In this document: one piece after another, positions 1 through 5,189 of the stretch | Layout: every line of letters starts with the position of its first letter | Numbering within the stretch: the stretch's first letter is position 1 | Origin: Clostridiaceae bacterium | GTDB lineage: Bacteria; Bacillota; Clostridia; Saccharofermentanales; DTU023 | Reading direction: 5' to 3' | DNA length: 5,744 nt | Assembly (NCBI GenBank): GCA_012841255.1 | Contig: DUUZ01000238.1 | Coordinates: 1 to 5,744, forward strand | Notes under the pieces: generated by a model | The model's input: the letters and a program-made list of their open reading frames with translations, nothing else | Told to the model about the DNA's origin: nothing | Database searches by the model: none | Made by a program: the position numbers and the translations under genes

Positions 1-1
1 C

Positions 2-64
2 CTGGACAGCCTCCACTTCTTTCTGGTCATTGACGGCCAGGGCGTGATTGCAACAGTAGGATGA
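2..64 (+). CDS. C-terminal tail of an unidentified upstream gene (partial)
   Basis: One forward frame is open from the window edge to a TGA at 62-64 and encodes about 20 residues ending HFFLVIDGQGVIATVG. The other two forward frames close earlier (TGA at 31-33 and 43-45). The stop lies 7 bases before the GTG start of the flavoprotein gene, and the bases around the stop (AGGATGAGG, 58-66) would double as the ribosome binding site of that gene, which is typical of an operon junction. The alternating hydrophobic pattern could be the last strands of a folded domain, but the fragment is too short to assign to a family and I do not recognise it. The reading frame itself is an inference from spacing and the absence of stops. 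Confidence 0.35.
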   Translation: MDSLHFFLVIDGQGVIATVG

Positions 65-71
65 GGCCAGC

Positions 72-1262
72 GTGAAAACAGATCTTGACCTTGCTGTGAT
101 CGGAGGCGGTGCCTCGGGAGCCCTGGCGGCCCTGGGCGCCCGTCGGGCTGGCTTTGCCGGTAATATTACCGTTTTTGAAAAGGAAGAAGAGCCCTTCCGC
201 AAAATTCTGGCCAGCGGCAACGGCCGCTGCAATCTGGCCAATTACTCGGCTGCCGAAGGGCGTTACCATGGAGAAAATCCCGGTTTTGCCCTGGATATTC
301 TCTCCCGTTTCCCCGCCCGTTTTATCACGGGTCTTTTTGAAGAGATGGGACTTCTGACTTTGGAGGATAAGGAGGGCCGGCTTTACCCCAGATCGCTTCA
401 GGCCCGGTCGGTGGCCCTGATCCTGGAAGAGGCCGTGAAAGAGGAGGGAATCCTCCTTTCATATCCCTCTTTGGTGCAGGAAGTTGTGAAGAATGAAGGT
501 CACTTCCAGATCCGGCTGGCCGGCAATCAAAGTGTCCGCTCCCGGGCACTGATTCTGGCCGGAGGCGGAATGGCCTCGCCCCAGCTGGGCGGTTCGGGGC
601 TTCCCCTTGACATGCTTGAAAGTCTGGGCCACAGGACAAAAACGCCGGTTCCGGCCCTGGTTCCTCTGCTTGTCCCTGACCACCCCCTGACCCGCTACGC
701 CCAGGGTGTACGCTTCCGGGGCCGGGCACTTCTGCAGGCCGGGAACGGTCAAAGCAGGCTTTCCGAAGGTGAGTTTCTTATCGCCTCCTACGGCCTGTCG
801 GGCATTGCTGCCATGGAGCTGGGCAGCCTGGTCTCCCGGTCGCCCGGTAAGCTGGAAATAGACTTCCTGCCCGAACGGGAGGAAGCCTTCATCCAAAAGA
901 TTCTGGCTGGCAAGGACAGCCGGCCGGCCCTTTCCGGCCTGGTTCCGGACAAGATCGGCCGGGCCCTCCTGATCCTGTCTGATCGGGAGGGTATTCCTCT
1001 TCACCGCCTGATCAAGAGACTTGTACTTCCTGTCACGGGCAACAGGGGATTTGACTTTGCCCAGGTGGCGGCCGGAGGAGTTCTGACCGAAGACTTTGAT
1101 CCTGACACCTTGATGTCCAAGATCCAGGACGGTCTTTTCGCCTGCGGCGAGATCCTTGATATTGACGGGGACACCGGAGGCTTCAACCTCCTTTGGGCCT
1201 TTTCATCGGGCTATCTGGCCGGACGTTCTGCGGCCCTTTATCTGATGGGGGACAAGTCTTGA
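72..1262 (+). CDS. HI0933/BaiN-family NAD(P)/FAD-dependent oxidoreductase
   Basis: A 396-residue flavoprotein of the HI0933 (YhiN/BaiN) family, of normal length and complete. Visible landmarks: an N-terminal Rossmann FAD-binding loop GGGASG (residues 11-16); an acidic residue closing the second strand (VFEK, E36) that should bind the adenosine ribose; the family signature SGNGRCNLAN (48-57); AGGGMASPQLGGSG (163-176); VAAGGVLTEDFDP (332-344); and the C-terminal FAD motif GEILDIDGDTGGFNLLWAFS (359-378). The start is the GTG at 72, which has GAGG five bases upstream. The protein is probably cytosolic, with no signal peptide or membrane segment. Substrates of most family members are unknown. BaiN of bile-acid 7-alpha-dehydroxylating clostridia has been proposed to act on bile-acid intermediates, but no bai genes are present here, so that role should not be transferred. 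The gene overlaps mutY by four bases and probably shares its mRNA. Confidence 0.93.
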   Translation: MKTDLDLAVIGGGASGALAALGARRAGFAGNITVFEKEEEPFRKILASGNGRCNLANYSAAEGRYHGENPGFALDILSRFPARFITGLFEEMGLLTLEDKEGRLYPRSLQARSVALILEEAVKEEGILLSYPSLVQEVVKNEGHFQIRLAGNQSVRSRALILAGGGMASPQLGGSGLPLDMLESLGHRTKTPVPALVPLLVPDHPLTRYAQGVRFRGRALLQAGNGQSRLSEGEFLIASYGLSGIAAMELGSLVSRSPGKLEIDFLPEREEAFIQKILAGKDSRPALSGLVPDKIGRALLILSDREGIPLHRLIKRLVLPVTGNRGFDFAQVAAGGVLTEDFDPDTLMSKIQDGLFACGEILDIDGDTGGFNLLWAFSSGYLAGRSAALYLMGDKS

Positions 1263-2374
1263 AGGAGGCCTTTTCCAGGGCCCTGCTGGACTGGTTCGAC
1301 CGGGAGGCACGAGAGCTGCCCTGGCGTTTGCCGGGACCGGGAGGCCTTCGGCGCGACCCCTACCAGGTCGTGGTTTCAGAGATCATGCTCCAGCAGACCC
1401 AGGTATCTGCCGTCATCCCCTATTTCAAGCGTTTCATGCAAGCTTTCCCGGATTTTGCCGCCCTGGCCGCCGCTCCTGAGGTCGAGGTCCTGAAATACTG
1501 GGAGGGCCTGGGTTATTACCGAAGGGCCCGCATGCTCCACAAACTGGCTTTATGCCTGATGGAAGACTACGGCGGCCAGCTGCCCCGGGATAGAAAAGTC
1601 TTATTGAAATTACCGGGCGTCGGCCCTTACACGGCCGGAGCCCTCCTCTCTTTTGCCTTTGATCTGCCGGAGGCGGCCGTCGACGGGAATCTGGTCCGGG
1701 TCTTCGCACGCCTGGATGCAATAGCTTTTGTCCAAGGGGATGTCAAGGCCCAAAGAGAGGTCCGGGAACGGGTGACGGGCCTTATTCCAGATGTAAGGGC
1801 AGGCGACTTCAGCGAGAGCCTGATTGAACTGGGAGCCACGGTCTGCCTGCCGAAAAACCCTCTTTGCGGCGCCTGTCCGGTCCGGGACTGGTGCCGGGCC
1901 CATACGCTCTCGCGAACCGGAGACTTTCCGCTGCCGGCCAAACAGGCCGACCGGCCGGTCAGCCGTCTGACCTATCTGCTGTTGGAAGAAGATGGACAGA
2001 TCTACTGCCAAAGAAGGCCGGAAGGCCTGCTGGCGGGACTCTATGAATTCCTGGCCCTGCCGGACAAGGCCGGTCCCAGAAGCAAAAAGAAAGCCCTGGC
2101 TCTTTTTGAGAAAGAGTATCCAAAGCTTGCGGGGCATGATGCAGACTGGACCTGGCTGGGAGAGGGGCGGACCGTTTTCTCTCACAGAGTCTGGGAATTT
2201 GCCGTCTGGTCCGTCAAACTGAAGGCCGGTACCCTTCTACTGGAAGATGAAGGCGGGGATGCCAATGATCCCGCGGCTTTCAGTGCGGGAGAATTAGCGG
2301 GGCTTCCCTTTCCGGCCTTTCTCATTCCCTGGCGGGACGGCTGGATCCAGGACCGCCTGACTCCCGATTTTTAA
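1259..2374 (+). CDS. mutY: A/G-specific adenine DNA glycosylase MutY
   Basis: MutY removes adenine mispaired with 8-oxoguanine and so prevents G:C to T:A transversions. The protein is 371 residues if it starts at the TTG at 1259, the usual size. In order: the N-terminal LPWR motif (20-23); SEIMLQQTQV (40-49) with the catalytic glutamate E41; GLGYYRRAR (83-91); the helix-hairpin-helix LPGVGPYTAG (118-127); AVDGNLVRV (140-148) with the catalytic aspartate D142; a [4Fe-4S] cluster set C196, C203, C206 and C212 (C-X6-C-X2-C-X5-C); and a C-terminal NUDIX-like 8-oxoG recognition domain from about 240, containing RRPEGLLAGLYEF. The TTG start overlaps the previous stop (TTGA) and has GGGGG (1247-1251) seven bases upstream. 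An upstream in-frame ATG at 1193 would add 22 unrelated residues and lies deep within the flavoprotein gene. A short glycine/proline-rich insert separates LPWR from DPYQV. All key residues are present, so it should be active. Confidence 0.97.
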   Translation: MKEAFSRALLDWFDREARELPWRLPGPGGLRRDPYQVVVSEIMLQQTQVSAVIPYFKRFMQAFPDFAALAAAPEVEVLKYWEGLGYYRRARMLHKLALCLMEDYGGQLPRDRKVLLKLPGVGPYTAGALLSFAFDLPEAAVDGNLVRVFARLDAIAFVQGDVKAQREVRERVTGLIPDVRAGDFSESLIELGATVCLPKNPLCGACPVRDWCRAHTLSRTGDFPLPAKQADRPVSRLTYLLLEEDGQIYCQRRPEGLLAGLYEFLALPDKAGPRSKKKALALFEKEYPKLAGHDADWTWLGEGRTVFSHRVWEFAVWSVKLKAGTLLLEDEGGDANDPAAFSAGELAGLPFPAFLIPWRDGWIQDRLTPDF

Positions 2375-2377
2375 ACA

Positions 2378-3394
2378 TCAATCAAAGGCCTGACGGTAGA
2401 TGTCCGGACCTTCGTAGGGGAGACCCGCCTCTTTCCTGTTTTGGTGTACCCAGTTGGGATTTCGGAGAAGCTCCCGGCCCAGGGCTACAAAATCTGCCTG
2501 ACCATTCACCAGAATATCTTCTGCCATCTCCCTTGTTTGGATCAGACCGACTGCGATGACGGGGACCCCTGTCTCTTTTTTGACCGCCTGGGCCAAAGGC
2601 AGCTGATAGCCGGGGTAGACATGGATAGGAACCCGGGCATTGCCCCCCGAGCTGATATGGACAATATCGATAAGCGGCCGGGCCATCCGGACAAATTCGA
2701 CGGTTTCGGGTAGCTGGATCCCGTCCGGATGGTGATCGACGGCCGACAGGCGGAGGAGGATGGCCTTTTCTTTTGGCCAGACCTGCCGGACGGCTTCCAG
2801 GACCTCCAGGGGGAAACGGGCTCTCTTCTCCAGGCTGCCTCCGTATTCATCCTTCCTTTGGTTGGCCAGGGGGGACAGGAAGGAGCTCAGAAGGTAGCCG
2901 TGGGCCCCGTGGATTTCGATGGCGTCAAAGCCGGCCCGGTCCGCCCGGAGGGCAGCGGAGCAAAAGGCCTCCTTGACCCGGTCCATATCCTCTTTTGACA
3001 TTTCCCGGGGCAGGGGATAGTCCTCCCCGAAGGCCAGGGCGCTGGGACCCAGGATGAAGTTTGCGGGCGCTTCACATTTCCGGCCGGCGTGGTTAAGCTG
3101 GATGGCCATCAAAGCGCCTTCCCTTTGACAGGCCCCGACGATGCGGGCAAGTCCTGTGACTTGGGGCTCCTCCCAGAGTCCCAGGCAATTCCCGCTGATC
3201 CGGCCTTCAGGCAAAACTCCTGTCGCCTCCATGATGATCAGGGACGGACCTCCCATGGCCCGGCTCGCATAGTGGACCAGATGGCGGTCATGGGCCAGGC
3301 CGTCGGGGCCGGCAGTGAAAAGACACATGGGCGGCATGACGATTCTGTTCTTGAAATGGAGGTTACGGATGGTCCAAGGCTGGAAGATCTGCAT
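2378..3394 (-). CDS. Old yellow enzyme family NADH:flavin oxidoreductase (YqjM-like ene-reductase)
   Basis: An FMN-dependent TIM-barrel oxidoreductase of 338 residues, the same length as Bacillus subtilis YqjM, which reduces activated C=C bonds with NAD(P)H. It opens with FQPWTIRNLHFKNRIVMPPM (4-23), followed by the YqjM-type active-site cysteine C24. Other landmarks are Q99 in AIQLNHAGRK, the substrate-anion pair H162/H165 with Y167 in IEIHGAHGY, SPLANQRKDEYGGS (174-187), R215, the SSGG phosphate loop (248-251), and GRELLRNP (306-313) with the FMN-binding R307. R334 near the C-terminus may correspond to the arginine finger that YqjM inserts into the neighbouring subunit. The residue matching YqjM Tyr28 is phenylalanine (F26). 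The start is the ATG whose complement lies at 3392-3394, with AGGGG (3401-3405) six bases upstream. No Fe-S or second flavin/NAD domain follows, so it is the short single-domain class. The natural substrate is unknown. Its stop lies three bases from that of mutY. Confidence 0.95.
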   Translation of the reverse strand: MQIFQPWTIRNLHFKNRIVMPPMCLFTAGPDGLAHDRHLVHYASRAMGGPSLIIMEATGVLPEGRISGNCLGLWEEPQVTGLARIVGACQREGALMAIQLNHAGRKCEAPANFILGPSALAFGEDYPLPREMSKEDMDRVKEAFCSAALRADRAGFDAIEIHGAHGYLLSSFLSPLANQRKDEYGGSLEKRARFPLEVLEAVRQVWPKEKAILLRLSAVDHHPDGIQLPETVEFVRMARPLIDIVHISSGGNARVPIHVYPGYQLPLAQAVKKETGVPVIAVGLIQTREMAEDILVNGQADFVALGRELLRNPNWVHQNRKEAGLPYEGPDIYRQAFD

Positions 3395-3428
3395 AATGGG
3401 CCCCTTTTTTCGGTTTTTGATATCCCTG

Positions 3429-3457
3429 ATTTTAACATGGAGCAAAAAGAAGGCGAA
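3429..3457 (-). promoter_or_regulatory. Candidate extended -10 promoter of the ene-reductase gene
   Basis: On the minus strand, TG-T-TAAAAT (3437 down to 3429) resembles an extended -10 element. Seventeen bases upstream is a poor -35 match, TTCGCC (3457-3452). Transcription would start near 3422, leaving a leader of about 28 bases that holds the AGGGG ribosome binding site. The weak -35 overlaps the T tract of the tRNA terminator, so termination and re-initiation would be adjacent. Only motif matching supports this; the gene could instead be transcribed by read-through from the tRNA promoter. Confidence 0.35.
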
Positions 3458-3486
3458 AAAAGAACCCTCCGCTGGAAGGCGGAGGG
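3456..3486 (-). terminator. Rho-independent terminator after tRNA-Gln
   Basis: Read on the minus strand, CCCTCCGC and GCGGAGGG form a perfect 8-bp GC-rich stem (arms at 3479-3486 and 3465-3472 in window coordinates) around a 6-base loop, followed by TTCTTTTTT. It starts four bases beyond the encoded CCA of the tRNA. There is no T run on the other side, so it should work only for minus-strand transcription, separating the tRNA from the ene-reductase gene. Confidence 0.88.
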
Positions 3487-3490
3487 CTCC

Positions 3491-3564
3491 TGGCTGCCGA
3501 TCCAGGATTTGAACCCGGACAAACTGAGTCAGAGTCAGGTGTGCTACCGTTACACTAATCGGCA
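3491..3564 (-). tRNA. trnQ: tRNA-Gln (anticodon CUG)
   Basis: A 74-base cloverleaf on the minus strand, with the CCA tail encoded. Acceptor stem TGCCGAT/ATCGGCA pairs fully; the first pair is U1-A72, usual for tRNA-Gln, and the discriminator is G73. The D stem is GTGT/GCAC (one G-U pair) with loop AACGGTA. The anticodon stem is CCTGA/TCAGT and the loop CTCTGAC has U33, anticodon CUG (window 3530-3532) and A37. The variable region is TTGT. The T stem is CCGGG/CCTGG (one G-U pair) with loop TTCAAAT. The outermost anticodon-stem pair (27-43) is a C-U mismatch. The gene reads CAG codons, which are plentiful in this GC-rich DNA. It has its own promoter and terminator and so appears to be a monocistronic unit. 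Confidence 0.96.
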
Positions 3565-3577
3565 ATGTCGTCTGCGC

Positions 3578-3615
3578 GACAAGAGGAATCATACCAGCCC
3601 CGGGGGGCTCTTGTC
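3578..3615. repeat. Nested inverted repeats overlapping the tRNA-Gln promoter
   Basis: GACAAGAG (3578-3585) and CTCTTGTC (3608-3615) are a perfect 8-bp inverted repeat separated by 22 bases. Inside it, AGCCCC-GG-GGGGCT (3596-3609) is a second inverted repeat that overlaps the right arm by two bases. On the tRNA strand the outer arms cover part of the -35 box and the predicted start point, and the inner repeat fills the spacer. CAAGAGG also occurs again at 3622-3628. It may be an operator-like site or simply chance symmetry; no binding protein can be named. Confidence 0.45.
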
Positions 3616-3617
3616 AA
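3588..3617 (-). promoter_or_regulatory. Strong sigma-A/sigma-70 type promoter of tRNA-Gln
   Basis: On the minus strand there is a perfect -35 hexamer TTGACA (3617-3612), an 18-base spacer, and the near-consensus -10 TATGAT (3593-3588). Transcription would begin around 3581-3582, giving a 5' leader of about 17 bases before the mature tRNA end at 3564. Such a strong promoter fits a stable-RNA gene. The spacer is unusually GC-rich and contains a palindrome. Confidence 0.82.
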
Positions 3618-3647
3618 ACGGCAAGAGGCAATATCCGCCCCCTCATA

Positions 3648-3656
3648 TGCTAATAT
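3648..3656 (+). promoter_or_regulatory. Candidate extended -10 promoter of the cdaA-cdaR fusion/glmM operon
   Basis: TG-C-TAATAT (3648-3656) matches an extended -10 element. The corresponding -35 position (3628-3633, GCAATA) is poor. A start near 3663 would give a leader of about 35 bases before the chosen TTG. It would also place the in-frame ATG at 3647 upstream of the transcript, which independently favours the TTG start. The promoter is divergent from that of tRNA-Gln, with about 30 bases between the tRNA -35 box and this -10. Motif evidence only. Confidence 0.4.
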
Positions 3657-3685
3657 GGGAAAGAGATTTCGGAATCAGTCGACTT

Positions 3686-3689
3686 GGAG
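3686..3689 (+). promoter_or_regulatory. Ribosome binding site deciding the TTG start of the CdaA-CdaR fusion
   Basis: GGAG lies eight bases before the in-frame TTG at 3698. The only other upstream candidate that excludes the tRNA region, ATG at 3647, has no purine-rich motif at a workable distance: AGAGG at 3624-3628 is about 18 bases away. The TTG start also gives an N-terminal length typical of CdaA proteins. Confidence 0.6.
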
Positions 3690-3697
3690 CTAGACAT

Positions 3698-5173
3698 TTG
3701 CCTTCAACAGTATTTTCACAGATCGGTGAGTTCTTCAAAGAGCTGCGATACAGCTTGACGGACGGGCTGCTTTTTTTGGGCGGACCCCTGGACATCATTG
3801 TCGCCCTTTTTGATATTGCCATCACCGCAATGGTTCTTTATTTCATCCTTCTCCTGCTCCGGGATTCACGGGCCTGGCAGCTTTTGCGGGGTATTCTCCT
3901 CATCGTCCTCTTTGCCCTGGCCGCCAGCGCCGTCGGGCTGAATACCATCGGTTTCATGCTGAACCGGACCATCTCCATTTTAGCTATTGCCATCATCGTC
4001 ATCTTCCAGCCGGAACTCCGAAGGACCCTGGAGGCCGTGGGAAGAAACCGCCTGTCCTATTTTAATTTTGATGTCATGTCGGGGGGGCCGGCCACCCACC
4101 AGATGATCGAGGCCATTGTCAATGCCTGCAGCTGGATGGCGGAGACGCGGACGGGCGCGCTTCTCATTATTGAACGGGACACCCGGCTGGGTGAATTCCA
4201 GGAGCAGGAGAATGCCGTCCGTATTGATGCCAACGTAACCTCAGCACTGCTCCGCCAGATTTTCTACACGGGTTCCCCCCTCCACGACGGGGCCGTCCTC
4301 ATCCGCAACGGGCGGATTGCGGCCGCCCGGGTCCACGTTCCGCTGTCAGACAACTATCATCTGAGACGGGATTTCGGCCTGCGCCACCGGGCTGCGGTGG
4401 GGGCCAGCGAAATAGGGGATGCCATTGCAGTCGCCGTTTCCGAAGAGCGCGGCCTGATCAGTATCGCGGTCGGGGGCGTCCTGCACGTCCTGGGCAATGG
4501 CGATGCCCTGCGTACCCAGCTGCACCGTCTCCTGGGCAGCTCTCCCTCCAAGGAAAAGCAGCCGCTTCTGGTCCGGGTCCGCCTGTGGTTCAAGAGGCGG
4601 AACGGCGGGGAGGAAGAAGAATCTCCCGATGATCAGATCCTGGTTACCCACGATTTTCGCAGTGAAGGGGAGGAGGGGAACCTGCCCCTCCAGGAAGAGG
4701 ACCGCGCGGATGACGGATCCGGTAAAAAAACTTCTTCCCGTTTTCGCAAACGATTCAGCCGCCGCCGTGTGACGGGATCCAGCCTGTCCCGCAGGCAGCG
4801 GAGCGGACTGGCTGTAGTGGCCGTCCTTTTAGCCTTCTTCATGTGGGTTTTCGTCCAGGTAACGGTCAATCCGGTGACCACCCGGACCTTCTCGGTCTCC
4901 CTGGCCCACTACGGAGTGGATCAGGCCCTGGAACGGGGCTTCGGGGTTCAAAGCTACCCGGTGACTACAGTTCAGATTACTTTAAAGGGGCGGCAGCAGG
5001 TTTTGGATGACATCAATCCAGCCAGGCTTTCCGCCTATATCGATGTCAGCGAGGTCAGCCGGACGGGTCCCGTCCAGCTGCCGGTCAAGGTGGACACCCA
5101 GACCCTGCTTTACACCAAAACGGAAATTCTTATTCCTGCAAGTGTGACGGTGAACATCTTTTCTACCGAATAA
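3698..5173 (+). CDS. cdaA: Fused diadenylate cyclase CdaA - YbbR-domain regulator CdaR
   Basis: A single 491-residue membrane protein joining two normally separate proteins. Residues 33-54, 62-81 and 92-103 are the three CdaA membrane segments, ending in the signature IFQPELRRTLE (102-112). The cytosolic DisA_N domain follows (about 125-265), with the ATP-binding and catalytic motifs DGA (197-199, in GSPLHDGAVL) and RHR (229-231, in GLRHRAAVGASE). It should condense two ATP into c-di-AMP. Residues 281-370 form a low-complexity linker, acidic at 305-339 (EEEE, EGEEG, EEDRADD) and then strongly basic at 343-368. Residues 371-388 are a fourth membrane segment (FFMWVFVQV), and 391-487 form one YbbR domain (TTVQITLKGRQQVLDDI, LSAYIDVSEV), predicted outside the cell. 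CdaR of B. subtilis has several YbbR repeats; here there is one. No stop and no credible internal start separates the halves. The family roles of CdaA, CdaR and GlmM are known; that the fusion keeps both functions is inferred. Confidence 0.93.
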   Translation: MPSTVFSQIGEFFKELRYSLTDGLLFLGGPLDIIVALFDIAITAMVLYFILLLLRDSRAWQLLRGILLIVLFALAASAVGLNTIGFMLNRTISILAIAIIVIFQPELRRTLEAVGRNRLSYFNFDVMSGGPATHQMIEAIVNACSWMAETRTGALLIIERDTRLGEFQEQENAVRIDANVTSALLRQIFYTGSPLHDGAVLIRNGRIAAARVHVPLSDNYHLRRDFGLRHRAAVGASEIGDAIAVAVSEERGLISIAVGGVLHVLGNGDALRTQLHRLLGSSPSKEKQPLLVRVRLWFKRRNGGEEEESPDDQILVTHDFRSEGEEGNLPLQEEDRADDGSGKKTSSRFRKRFSRRRVTGSSLSRRQRSGLAVVAVLLAFFMWVFVQVTVNPVTTRTFSVSLAHYGVDQALERGFGVQSYPVTTVQITLKGRQQVLDDINPARLSAYIDVSEVSRTGPVQLPVKVDTQTLLYTKTEILIPASVTVNIFSTE

Positions 5174-5175
5174 TT

Positions 5176-5181
5176 AAAGGA
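5176..5181 (+). promoter_or_regulatory. Ribosome binding site of glmM
   Basis: AAAGGA sits eight bases before the ATG of glmM, within the 16-base gap after the fusion gene's TAA. There is no room for a separate promoter or terminator between the two genes, so they should share an mRNA while glmM is initiated independently. Confidence 0.75.
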
Positions 5182-5189
5182 TAATTCTT

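Noticed and set aside
1193..1258. ATG at 1193 as the mutY start
   Set aside because: It adds 22 residues unlike MutY and lies within the flavoprotein gene. The TTG at 1259 has a good GGGGG site and the usual N-terminal length.
3395..3592. Extension of the ene-reductase by 66 residues to an ATG at 3592
   Set aside because: The extension would translate through the tRNA and its terminator. The homologous N-terminus (MQIFQPWTIRN) begins at 3394 with its own AGGGG site.
3089..3697. An in-frame extension of the cyclase gene up to 203 residues upstream
   Set aside because: It would lie antisense to the ene-reductase gene, its terminator and the tRNA, it shows no family resemblance, and the GGAG-TTG start at 3698 fits CdaA proteins. 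It is a frame left open by the high GC content.
3647..3697. ATG at 3647 as the start of the CdaA-CdaR fusion
   Set aside because: It has no suitably spaced ribosome binding site, lies inside the predicted extended -10 element, and would add 17 residues not typical of CdaA. It cannot be fully excluded.
3618..3697. A c-di-AMP (ydaO-type) or other riboswitch ahead of the cyclase operon
   Set aside because: The likely leader is only about 35 bases, too short, and no conserved riboswitch core or terminator hairpin is visible.
4497..4772. A 91-residue + strand frame overlapping the fusion linker, considered as evidence of a frameshift
   Set aside because: It shows neither CdaA nor CdaR features, whereas both domains lie in one common frame on either side, so no frameshift is needed to explain them.
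4769..5173. A separate cdaR gene starting at the internal GTG 4769
   Set aside because: This is the only in-frame ATG, GTG or TTG I found in the linker, and the bases before it (CGATTCAGCCGCCGCC) hold no Shine-Dalgarno motif. A single fused product is the simpler reading.
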